64,000 nucleotides of DNA from Albifimbria verrucaria (Eukaryota > Ascomycota > Sordariomycetes > Hypocreales > Stachybotryaceae). A model generated the notes under the pieces. The model worked only from the letters and a program-made list of their open reading frames with translations, did not search any database and was not told the DNA's origin. How positions within the stretch are numbered: position 1 is the stretch's first letter; each line of letters starts with the position of its first letter. Below are positions 1-10,700 of this stretch, in pieces. Location: the NCBI GenBank assembly GCA_020081605.1, contig JAHREC010000017.1, forward strand, positions 32,984 to 96,983. The letters run 5' to 3'. The translations under genes were made by a program, and so were the position numbers.

Positions 1-3000
1 AGAGGGTGGAACGATGAGGCATCATGATGTAGAATTCGCCTAGGTTCGTAGGCGCAATTAGTAACTATTAATTACATAGATAGTCAACATCTAATAATGA
101 CATGAATAGTTTAAACAATTATTGTTAATCTATTGAAGATGAGTCAATGTATTGTAGTTAGGCAACTCGTATGATGAGTGATGGACCTTAAAGAAAGCAA
201 TCATATCCTTTTCAACTGAAGAGTCAGCTAATGCAAGCAAATTTGTTGAACAAGATTTGGACTCAGGATTTTCTGGTATTGGTGGCCCAGTTGAGCTTAA
301 CAAATCACCTCCAAAATACCAAACAACTGCTGAGATGGTGTGAAACCTCTTGTGCATTCCATTTTTATCGAGCTTATTCCCAATCCGGATCCTCCTCTAG
401 TGAAAAGTTTCCCAGCTGATAGCTTATGGTATTCAAACTCGTCAATGTCTTCTAGTATCGACATGTATCCAGCAAAATATATGGTCAAAGAGTGTGTATT
501 ATTGGCTGGAGTATGTTGGCTTTGCAGCTCATCCACTTACCGCCTTCCATTTCCGGCAATTATTTTGAGCTCCAGAGAGCTTACCGCCTTCTATATGCGG
601 TTAAATTTATCTGAGCCAAATGCTCCGCACAGTGTCCGACTTTTAGACTGAAATGCGAGGAGTCAACACTCCAATTCGTTCGAGTAATAAGCTAGCGAAT
701 TACAACGGGGTTTGCTGCGAGAGGCTCACTCTGCAAAGATTTCACGGCAGTCCCTCTGCTCAATACGACACCATTATACATATTCACAAGTCAAGAGGTT
801 TGAGAAAAACGGTATACCAGGCATGACCAACTCCTTGGAAGGCTTTAGAGACGGTGCCTTTCTATGTATCTACAGCGAGGGTTGTACCAATGATTCGTCT
901 GGCTAGGTTTCGTCTGGCTATGTCCTAGCCCGCCGTTCTTCAGTAGCCTCTCAGATCGGAACTGAGAAGATATGCACATGTAGGTTTACAAACAAGCATC
1001 TATTGATTACTAATTTGAACTGGGCAGTCTACATTCCAGCGGATGGAGCTACTACGAAGCACATATATCCTATCAGGTTCTTCTAGCGTTTTCTCACAAA
1101 AGTTTATTATCATCACCCTGGCTTAGAACTTTATCCTAACGGATGAGAGCATATCGGGCTATACTGGTCAACCAATAGTCGCTTGTCTATGCGTCTCTTC
1201 TAGTGTACACAACATCTGACCTATCAAGTTTTCGTTATGAGCCATCCTCGTAAGCCAAACCCCTACGTTAATTTTCCCTTGGGTGACCGCCTAGATTAAA
1301 AATCTAGCCAATGCCATGTTGGCTTGTTTGTAGAGTTACTTGCACACTATTGGCTGTAGCAATTGCGAGCGTCTACCTATTAAGGCTCCGCCGATCAGTT
1401 GCTAGTCCATTCATGCTTCACTTTAGTTTCCTCTGTCCGCTTCTAGCACCTTTGTACCTGAACAAGCACCTGTTACTTTGCTAACATCTAGCGTATCCAC
1501 CGACCATCTCTGACTCAACAGTACTTCCACTTTATATTACCGTATACTATTTTAGCGTAACAAGATTCTATTCGTCCATCTGCTTGCCAAGGGCCCATCC
1601 CTAGAAGCTACACCCGAATATTGACACCCGTCTGCGTCTCAACTCCTCGTACCCGTTGTTCAATGCATAGCGTCTCGTCTCTTTAGTGACACACCGGCCA
1701 ATGGTTGACAGGCCATTGCCACGTCTGTTTCGAGCATCCTATCCACTTCGGGACGCCCTTCTACTTCTGCACGTCTCATCCGCTTCTAGACGCGCTGTTC
1801 TGGTAACTCGTAGCTTGTCTGATTCTGGTATCATCGTTTCTCGACGTCTTGTCCAATTTCTGAAGTCTTGTCGATTTGTTGACAACCCTGTGCGTCTTGA
1901 TACCTTATCCACTTTTGAACCTCGCATCAACTCTTAGACCTTCTACTTCTGGATGCCCGCTTCGGGATACCTCTTCCACTTCTGGCTCTTCAAATTCAGA
2001 CGTACTCCAATAACTCATCGACTCATTGACATCTGGCCGCCGTGTCTACCTATTGACGGTCGCTTACCGTGCTGGAATGAGCATCTAGGCTTATGTACCG
2101 GTACGGTACTGTAGTATGTCTTGCAATTGTTGATAATGGTAAGATACTTCCACCAAGGTCTAATGCCTTGTACAGTATCTGACAATGGTTATGGTCATAG
2201 CAAAGCCTTGGCTGCTGACTGGTCCCAGAAGAATATACAAATTATCCTGTGAGGCATGCTCCGAGAGAGAGAATCCAAACACAGCCGTTCTAAAATTGCT
2301 TGCTGAGGTATTCAAAACGGCAGATCCCCAGCTATCCTTCGTCTTAAGGTTGGGTGCTAAAGTGGAGCATATCCGTTCACTTCGCTATATTTGCTGAACT
2401 GCACCATGCTTTCATTTCACGCGTGTGCCAAGGAACAGCGGATATGGCCGTGATTAGGTTAATTCAATTCATTAATTATTTAACAGAGTACAGTAGGGTT
2501 CAAGTCCACCGTCCGCTAGCCTAGACTTTAACTCTTTCTAAACTGGTCCATTTTTGTCCCGTGTGGCCCGGGCACAGTGTGTGGCTTGCCCCGGAGGTCT
2601 CTTATGTCTCCACTTCTAACAGCCGGCTTTTCGTACCCCGGGGATGAAAGATAATATTATGACTAAGCGTAAGCAGATTTTTGCTTTAAAGGAGTACAGC
2701 TAATATTTCAAGTAACATTGCCATCGAGATCCCTTACTCCGAACGCAGCAAGTGCAGGGTTCTAATAATGGTTCTATATGTTTTCCAAAATATCCCTCAA
2801 TCTCACCAGTCACGAAACATGAATTTTGTGGCTAAAGGCTTAGCTTGGCTTATCAGAATATTCTAGAATATGAGATTAATGCATATAATCAGGAGCTCTG
2901 CTATGACCCTCCGAAGCAGAGTGATTATACAAAAAGATATATGGACATATTTTGATTTAACCAATGGAAGAAGTTGGTGTTTTATATATTCACTACATAG

Positions 3001-3009
3001 TACTGTAGT
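1..3009. other. gene-free stretch, left end
   Basis: I see no convincing coding region. The short open frames on both strands lack recognisable domains and codon periodicity. The stretch contains a degenerate minisatellite (about 1380-2060, listed separately), a tRNA-like stem (2437-2517, rejected below) and several palindromes of the GTACTGTAC type near 2095-2180. A minus-strand frame at about 297-536 is not recognised and is probably chance. Confidence 0.5.
1380..2060. repeat. degenerate minisatellite, inverted copy of the 54-57 kb family
   Basis: Imperfect short units built around CTTCTGGACGTCTC-like words recur every 14-20 bases. Their reverse complement (GAGACGTCCAGAAG) is the core word of the much larger array at 54-57.5 kb, so this is the same repeat family in the opposite orientation. 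Units are heavily diverged. Edges are approximate. Confidence 0.5.
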
Positions 3010-6000
3010 TTAAGTTAGCTTATCCGCGTATATACAGATTAAAGTGACTCTTCCGGATTGAGAACCAGTTGCTACTCTGGATTCTGAGATAGCGAAACTG
3101 TTTCGGGAGGTTGGCCGGATATTCACTGGTAACCATAGCATCTTGTCCCCGTCCCATGTAATCCAACAGTCATCATCATCCAGCCCGCATCCTGATAGCA
3201 TAGGATTATTAATATCTACAGGTACATGGGGTGATAGGCGCGACAAGCGAGTGTTCTCTATCATCAGAATCCCAGCAATTGTAGATAGGTTGGAGCCGTC
3301 TGGAGTAAATGACAGCTGAGACGGTCCAGTATTGAAGATTTGTAGGCATTGGCCGGTCGCGGCATCCCAGACCCGGATGGTTTTATCATAAGAGACCGAT
3401 GCAAGACGCTGGCCATCCGGCGAGAATACCACCGAGGTTACCACACTGCTATGGCCCTCCAGCGTCTGCAGGCATTGGCCAGTTGTAGCATCCCAGACCC
3501 GAACGGTCTCATCACGGGAGGCTGATGCAAGATATCGGCCATCCGGCGAGAATACCACCGAGAGTACCGAGTGGCTATGGCCCTCCAGTGTCTGGAGGTA
3601 TTGGCCGGTCACGACATCCCAGACCCGAACGGTGTTATCATCCGAGGCCGATGCAAGATATCGGCTATCTGGCGAGAATACCACCGAGTCTACCGAGTCG
3701 CTATGGCCTTTCAGCGTCTGCAGACATCGGCCAGTTGTAGCATCCCAGACCCGAACGGTCTTATCATACGATGCCGATGCAAGATACTGGCCATCCGGCG
3801 AGAATACCACTGAGTCTACCGAGCTGCTATGGCCCTCCAGCGTCTGCAGGCATTGGCCAGTTGCAGCATCCCAGACCCGAACGGTCCCATCATCCGAGGC
3901 CGATGCAAGACGCTGGCCATCCGGCGAGAATACCACCGAGTCTACCGAGTCGCTATGGCCCTCCAGCGTCTGTAGGCATGAATCCCAGTTCTGGTCCAGA
4001 GTCCCAAGGATAGATAACCAAGCCCATTGACTCTTTAGGAACACATTTCGTACAGGGCTTTTGAGTGGTAAGACAGCGATAAGAGCGTAGATTTGAAGTG
4101 GGTAAGAAGCAATAGTTGACATATAGGTAAGGCTAAACCGGATAGCATCATCGAGTAGTATTATTGCTTCTTCGCTGCTCTGAGGCTTATACAGTAATGA
4201 GTATCTTTTACTGTTCAAATAGGATAGGCAGAACGCACCTGTGAAACAGAACGCAATGTTCGCAGAATTCCAAGGCTCTCTGATGCCTGCCCTAATAGAC
4301 TCAGTGCTTCGATCCAATATAGTAGGTGGCTGGAGAGGAAGAGGTAAAGTTCATTATCCGAGATAACCATGCCTCCTTTTTTAGGTGATCAACCCAGTAA
4401 AGACAGGCATACTCAAGCTCTGGCTGGATATGGTTAGTCACTGTTTGCTGATCTATATCGGATCGAGCGATTCCCGGTCTTCGCAAATCGCATATGTCCC
4501 TTCGAAGGCTTTCCTTCATTACGCGGAGGCAATGGACCACTATATCTTGATGTATCTGTCTCTCATCTATCCCAAGCGGCGTTTCCCCATGTTTCAGGGT
4601 CGACTAGAAAATCCCGGAAAGATAGATGGAGCAAGCGTATCGGACCCGTTGACGAAGAGGGAACATGCAGGACGGAATGGAGCATATCCAGCCTGACATC
4701 AATAATCTCCTGAGAAACATTTAGTAATTTCGCAAGAGCCGAGCTTGAAAGAGGACTCTCAAGGGTAACAATGGTGCCGACAACCTTTCGAAACTGTTGA
4801 ATGATCTCAGTTCTCTTTTGCTTCGGCTGAACGTCAATAATCTGTCGATTCAAGATTGGCAGGTACGTTGCGCTAAGACCAGAGCTTCCGCTCTTTCCCT
4901 TGTGCGCTATAATCTCGTCAAGCAGCTCGTTGGGGCGCCGTACCTACGATCGGCGACAAAACGACAGGCAGTTGCGGCAGAGATAAATAGGGGATCGCAA
5001 TGTCCATCAACGCCTTGATTGTCCGCTGATTTGGCCAGTCTGGAGGTAATCTCCGTGTCTCGCCTACCGTACGGTTATAATCATCCCGTATCGACTGGAA
5101 GTTTTGTTCCAAAAATAACGAGATATCATGCTCGATGATTTCAGATTTGATTTCGTGAAGAATGAAATCTTGGTAGGTGTCCTTCGCATCGTTGAATTCC
5201 AGGCGGATTGGTAACTCTGGCCTGCTCGTCATAAAGACTTTTACCCCGGGGATTTTTGGAGGGTGCATACGCGCAAAGAGATTGAGGATACTTCTGATCT
5301 TGTCATCGCCCTCACATTCATCTAGCGCATCCACAATGATGACGAGTGGACCCGACAAGGTGATCTTCGACAAGGGCTCAAAGACCAGCTTCTTGAACTG
5401 CTCCTGGATAGCTGAGCTCGATATCGTTGAGTCTCTTTCAAGTACCTCCATAAGCATCGGCGCTACCCTTGGATGTTTATCAGCGAGCTGGCGGGCTATT
5501 GTCGTCATGAACTTCGTGGCATTTCCTCGATCAGCCTCTCCTCTCTTGAAGAAGAAGCTGGCACCGAGGCGGTTTGTCTCAGATAGCGAGCGAGCGATGG
5601 TCCGCGATATGGTTGACTTCCCGTCCCAGCCATGCCATTCAACCAAAAGAGTGCCTTAGCGCTAGGATCGTGAATCCATGCCGATATCTGGTCGAGGAGC
5701 TCCACCCGCGTATTTTCAAGGCAAATCGGATTCGATCCTTCGTCATGCGAGTTAAACGAGGCACCTTTAGCGACAGGAAGCCGGTCAAGCATAATAGCTT
5801 GATCAGTGCTCAAGGAAATGGCACTGTCGACCGTTTCTGTTAGCTCGAAACGTGAGTTTGATGAGGAGAATTATGTTCTACAGATGGTCTTGCCGTAACG
5901 CCAGGGAAAGTGTCTGCGTGTAGCTTGCAATGTCTTGGACATCCTTGTCCACCTCTTGGTTGCTGAGAGGCCATCGTAAGGCCGTGAGCCCGAGGCGGGC

Positions 6001-6324
6001 TTTGATCTTGTGCCGTGTTCCTCCAGGACGAAGCTTCTGTTCGAGTCCTTCAAGCTTCTTCTCCAACGTTTGAAGTTTATGTGAGCTGTCTACGAGCCCA
6101 ACCTCCAGCTTCTGTGAACTCTTTAGCCTCGCGGAATGAGGACCGCTAAGCAGGCCTTTGATGTCTTCTGCAATCGCATGGAGATTGTTGGCCTCCTGCA
6201 GAAGTCGCCGCACGTCATTTTCGGCATTTTTAACGTCTTTGATGTATTGGGAGCATATCGAAGCGATCTTGGCCGATAAGTCGACGACGGCGATGACGCT
6301 AGCCGCGGCGCCGAGCCCTTCCAT
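3010..6324 (-). pseudogene. HeLo-like/NACHT/WD40 STAND protein (HET-E/HET-D-type NLR), frame-broken
   Basis: This is a fungal NLR-type signal ATPase. Exon 1 (6324-5882) encodes the helical N-terminal domain of fungal STAND proteins (HeLo-like), starting MEGLGAAASVIAVVDL. A 58-bp intron (5881-5824, GTAG...CTAAC...ACAG) leads to the pre-NACHT linker (LPVAKGASFNSH). The NACHT follows with Walker A WLNGMAGTG, Walker B LVIIVDALDECEGD and sensor VFMTSRPELP, then a winged-helix region (LLHLSFRDFLVDPE). The C-terminus has five 42-residue WD40 repeats and the usual tail (CGLDDDDCWITWDG...MLWLP). The frame breaks at about 5620 (inside Walker A, one base short in a run of three), 4990-4993, 4932-4935, about 4567 (one base too many) and 4377-4382 (one short), plus a jump or intron near 4230. 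The WD40 part is fully open. Such proteins mediate heterokaryon incompatibility and immune-like cell death. Either a pseudogene or an intact gene carrying assembly indels; domain identity is secure. Confidence 0.88.
3349..3978 (-). repeat. five 126-bp WD40-encoding tandem repeats
   Basis: Five consecutive 42-codon units, each running from CLQTLEGHS through VVFSPDG and LASAS to VRVWDAATGQ. The nucleotide units are almost identical apart from codons at the variable blade positions. This is the pattern of concerted repeat evolution known in the het-d/het-e/het-r WD40 genes. A sixth, degenerate blade follows (3250-3348). Confidence 0.9.
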
Positions 6325-6514
6325 GACGGAATGTCCTGGTAGGTTTGAGGCTGGCCCTTGCTTAAGCCGGAGACTGAGGAGGTCTAGCTTTGGCGGGGTA
6401 AGCTAGGCAACAGCGAGGAATGGATTGATCCACTAGGCGGCGGTAGCTTTTCATGATTGGTGCGACAGCTTGACAGACCGTTAGATGCATCCCAGGCAAC
6501 CATGCTGCAGTCGT

Positions 6515-7147
6515 TCATGCGAGTCTCGCATGCAAGCCATCCTTGCATGCATCTGTCAAAGGCTTTAGAATGAAATTCGCAGGCGATACGTCCACGTGGT
6601 AGGTCCTGCGGAGGAAGGCAACCATGTCACGACGTCGCATATAAGGCTCCTTATCCAAACGCTTCCGCATCAAGGGAGTTATCTTGGGGTCGGGGCCAGT
6701 ACGGTTCGAGGGAGTTTGTCGTAGTTCTAAGTTATATCGTTCTACGGTCGTTCGGATTCTACGGACGCTGCGTTCGGTGCAGGGGATCGTTTGGGCAATG
6801 TCTTTGATGGGAATATCATTAAAAAGCAGAGCATAAACCTTATCACGCTTCTCGAGGGTCAATCGTGGGGCTATTAGGAAGCAAAGCACTTTTGACTTAA
6901 TACCGAAGGGTATATTATAGGAGGCACCAATAGCCGCCTGTCCACTTTCTGATGAGTGACTACTGTTTGTGTCTGAGGCACCGATTTTGCTGTTAATGCT
7001 CCACTGTTCTGGGTACCTATAGGGTCGAGCTAGGCACTGTGCCTGCGCCACGCGGGACCAAAAATGGACTATTTTAGAAATAGGGGCAGCAATTTGAACC
7101 CTTGATCTCTTTAAGCGATAGAAAGTTAATGGTAGGATATGCAGCAC
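6515..7147 (-). mobile_element. Tc1/mariner-type transposase fragment (N-terminal HTH part)
   Basis: The frame contains the bipartite helix-turn-helix of fungal Tc1-like transposases: LTLEKRDKVYALLFNDIPI then ERSVRRIRTTVERYNLELRQ, a GPDPKITPLMRKRL linker (compare the family's GPKP/LTP motif), and a second helix set ending YHVDVSPANFILKPL. It stops before the DDE catalytic domain, so it is a truncated relic. It lies about 190 bases upstream of the NLR start (6324) on the same strand. No terminal inverted repeats could be matched by eye. The first 60 or so residues of the frame are not transposase-like. Confidence 0.6.
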
Positions 7148-9605
7148 GAAGAGATCTAAATGTTTGCGGATGGAATCCGCAAATGAGGCGTAGCTGGTCT
7201 AATCCCGGATTGAAACGGAGCTCTGGCATGCCCGAGGCACGTTCTGGCACAAAGGGCTTGTCTGCTTCTGCCCATGCCTTGACCCAAGCGGTCCACGCCT
7301 CCCAGCATGGCGGGTTTTGGGACTGGAGTGATGTGACAGGTTGGGTGCCCGTGAGAAATAAAATAATTCTAGGCGGTCTTGCAAAGTACCAAATGATTTG
7401 CCTCAATTCCGGAGGGAGGTCTGCAAATTATGCCATTGTGAGGACTGAGGTTTTACTAAACGAAGATGGGCTTCTCTAGAGTGAGGGTCATGGACCAACC
7501 ATTAAATAACCCTGGCTGGCCACAGCAAAGACCCAGCCTACAGAGAGTCAGTGATGGGATTGGTTAACCACCATGCGCAGAGGCACACTAATCCATATTT
7601 ATTCAAGCCTTTCCTTATCCACTCCTGGCTAGACTTCAGCTAGACCCATCCGAGCCTGATTGGATTATGACGATGTCCTTGAAGCCACCAATAATGATGA
7701 TCCATTTTGGACTTCGGCGACATCAATATTAATTATCTCATTGGTTCAGGGGAAAGCCTTATGTACTGGAAATTGATTGATGACGGACACCACTGTGGGC
7801 CTTTCGCCCGAGCGGTTGAGGTCGTAAGAATCGTTTCCTCGAGTGCTGTTCGGATCTATTTTGGACTTTCTTCTATCCAAAAATGCTGGCCTCCCATGTA
7901 AGCGAGGATAATGACTGTGGGCCTGTGCATTTACAGATACGAAGCTCAGAAAACATGGCTACGATTTCTGTGTGTCGGTCTGATAATTGGACGCAGCGTC
8001 AGCGGGCCTCGCGTCTCGCTGTAATCTGTTAGAGCATCACCACGCATATATAAAACCAATAGATCAAAAAAAAAAAAAAAAAAAAAAAGAAAGAAAGAAA
8101 GAAAGAAAGAAAAAAAAGCCAACTTCGTAAGAGAGAAAGGCCACAGTTCATTGACATATGACGAGAGCTAGGAGTGATGGCGATGCCAGAATATATACAT
8201 GGGCCAACGTAAATATGGAAAGATCATAATATCAAAACATTGACATCGTGTAATCTGCATGTCTTAAGACAGCACTTCCAGCACGCATCGATACACGCCA
8301 CTATCGAGTTGCCTTCTTCGAATGACAACAGAAAGACGCGGGTTAGATCGGACGCATCAGAAATAATCATATCCACACAATTTAACCGAGATCTCCTATG
8401 AATTTCCCATGGTATGGTGTATAGTTGCATGAATTTGTCTTCCACGTTTGGTTTTATTTTGAAGTTGGCGTGATACTCTTCTACAATAAGAATGCTAGAT
8501 AGTAAAGAGATAACTGCTACTGGATTCTATTTCTATCTTATGCCTTGGTATTTTATTATATACATTACTATATGTCCCTGTTCTGTATATATAAGATGCT
8601 AAGGAGTCCGAAGAGAATCGTGTATTTAGAATCTGTTATCGATCTGCTGGGGTTCAGATCCAGCTCGGCATACCAACTCAACCAGTTTTCCCTTATCCTT
8701 GCTTAAAGATACCATATTGAACACATAGTATTAAGTAGTTATGCTTCGAGATTTGTAATGAATTCAGAACAGGGGATATATAACCTGATCTAGTTTCGAA
8801 GTGAGAGTCTTTATTCTTTTATTATCATACCCTTCAAGGCTCTGCGCCCAATACTATAGATCCATTATATTGACCTGATTGTCTATCTCCACGATCTTTG
8901 ACTGATTTTTTATGACGTATCATGTATCATGCTACTGGATTCTGAGATAAGACAGCCTGTTTCTGGAGGTGATAACTTACACAGGTTCAAGGTCCTCAAA
9001 AAGTAAAGCGGCAAGTATATCAGTAACCAAATATACAATACGTGAATAAAAACTACTTCGCAAGCAATCCGCCTGCCTTTGGATAGGTTCAAGGGAAGTG
9101 AAGCAATTGTTGCACCGGCAAGCCTCGTCCAAACTGTTTAAATGTGTCGCTATGATAGAGAGATCGCTCAGCTGTTGGTGACTTGTCAATTTTGAAAAGC
9201 AGATTGGTTCAGCCACTTAAAGAAATTGATTATAGGTTTTCTCTATCGTTGACCAATTCGGCAAAGGATTAGGACTAAAAGTGGCATTATCAACTGGAGG
9301 AGATAATCGTTCCATAACGCTTTTCAGGCTCAACTATACATAGTGACCACATTTCAATGATAAGATCCAGGGTAATACGTAGCTGAGAGCCTCCGTGAGA
9401 ATATATCTTATACGATAGTTGTACTCAGAATCCTTCGGCTGCTGAAAGTCAAGCTTATATAATAACCATCTACTATATTTCTTGAGTTCGATTAAAACCG
9501 GTAAATGGTTTCACCTATCAGCTTTTAGGCAAATTTGGTATTGTTGATTACCGCTTGCTTAAAACTTGATTCAGCATTGTTCTCGGTGATGATCACATGG
9601 ATCTA
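7148..9605. other. gene-free stretch
   Basis: No domain-bearing frame on either strand. Contains the poly-A/GAAA microsatellite at 8068-8117. AT content rises after 8450. A minus-strand frame at 8977-9216 may be the downstream end of the unknown relic at 9606-10070, but nothing in it is recognisable. Confidence 0.4.
8068..8117. repeat. A-tract followed by (GAAA)n microsatellite
   Basis: About twenty A residues run into six to seven GAAA units and a second short A tract. It could be the poly-A tail of a retroposed copy, but no target duplication or coding body is visible next to it. Confidence 0.9.
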
Positions 9606-10070
9606 TCAATCAATCCGTAGACTTGCCGTTTTAGAATCTTCTTTCAGGTAGACTGTGACTGGACCGCCACAGAACCATTCGGTGAATGCGGGTATCCGTG
9701 ATGTAAAAGATGGTGATTCAATCGAGATACATTTGTCAAGAGTACCTATGGCCCAAGCATATCCATTCCTGAGATTTTCAAACAGAACCAGGATATCTCT
9801 AGCAGTAAGAACGCTCAAAAGCTCTCCATGTTCCTCCAGTATATTCGAGCTTCCGGGTACCGAAGGCTCACGAGAACGCACGACCTTCATCATTAGGGTC
9901 CGGTATTCATCAACCAAATTTCTGAATGTGTCTATCTGGCATCTAGCTTTAAGAACATGCAGGATATCTTGAATAGATTAGATGGAAAGTCCGACGACAT
10001 CTTTGAACGAGAGGTGTTCGAATAGCGCGTCCAAAATTTGTGCTGCTGCAACCGGTCTAACCATTGCGAG
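9606..10070 (-). other. possible decayed gene of unknown function
   Basis: Reading leftwards, a frame with protein-like composition runs from about 10070 (ILDALFEHLSFKDVVGLSI) to 9606, interrupted by one TAA near 9978. After the stop it continues as DILHVLKARCQIDTFRNL and FTSRIPAFTEWFCGGPVTVY. The FEHLSFKDVV stretch faintly recalls an F-box core, but I would not name it on that. An overlapping plus-strand frame starts at 10095. Confidence 0.22.
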
Positions 10071-10094
10071 TAGCTGGAGTGTAAGGGCCAGGAT

Positions 10095-10700
10095 ATGCAG
10101 CCCCGCTGGTCTGAGCAAGTAGAATTGTGGAATCAGGTGAGCTATGTTGCGTTCCGCCCGAGCACGACAGCGCCGAGATCACAATCCATTCAGGTTAAAA
10201 TAGATACACCCAAGAAGAGGCTCGTATATGCTGTCTTGGTGCATTGCAGAGATTGGAGGTCCCTAGTACTTCCTGTCCTCTTTTATTCGTTGAATTTTGT
10301 GAGAACAGCAACTCAGAATGAATGTGTCAGGTTATTGGACCCTCTATGGGTGCCGTTACGATTTGTTCACGAAGCCAAAGTAAATTATAGGCGTTTACTT
10401 CGTCATGCAGAGGCTGTGATTCCTGTCAGACCGGCCGGTGTTGGCCCAAGTCTCGGATCAACTGTATGGAGGAATTACATCACAGCTTTCACATATCCTA
10501 TTCGAACGCAAGCTGAACGCCGACATTTCTCCGCCACAGTGGAACGCTTTCCCACAGCTATAGAACAAAAAGAAAGGAATCATAGCTTCGTCGTGGAACT
10601 GGAGGCTCGCGTTTGTCTGGAGCAAAGATATGTCGTGAGAACCGGTTACCGCTCGGACGGCACAATGGTAACAAGCGAACTTACAATCGCAATTGTTTGA
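10095..10700 (+). CDS. uncharacterised 201-aa open reading frame (doubtful)
   Basis: An ATG-initiated, uninterrupted frame of 201 codons, long for chance in this moderately AT-rich area. The protein is basic, with a short hydrophobic stretch (LVLPVLFYSLNFV, about residues 57-69). It has no recognisable domain, low-complexity tract or targeting signal. No introns are needed. The minus strand here also has a 98-codon frame, so either may be spurious. No function is suggested. Confidence 0.22.
   Translation: MQPRWSEQVELWNQVSYVAFRPSTTAPRSQSIQVKIDTPKKRLVYAVLVHCRDWRSLVLPVLFYSLNFVRTATQNECVRLLDPLWVPLRFVHEAKVNYRRLLRHAEAVIPVRPAGVGPSLGSTVWRNYITAFTYPIRTQAERRHFSATVERFPTAIEQKERNHSFVVELEARVCLEQRYVVRTGYRSDGTMVTSELTIAIV

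Noticed and set aside
2437..2517. tRNA-like segment with a 7-bp acceptor-type stem and a GGGTTCAAGTCC word
   Set aside because: The ends pair (AGCGGAT with GTCCGCT), but the T-stem has only two pairs, the anticodon arm is ambiguous and position 33 is not T. At best a degenerate tRNA relic; tRNAscan-SE would decide.
3525..4030. plus-strand frames of up to 132 codons across the WD40 array
   Set aside because: Antisense shadows of the WD40 repeats; the same peptide recurs with the 126-bp period.
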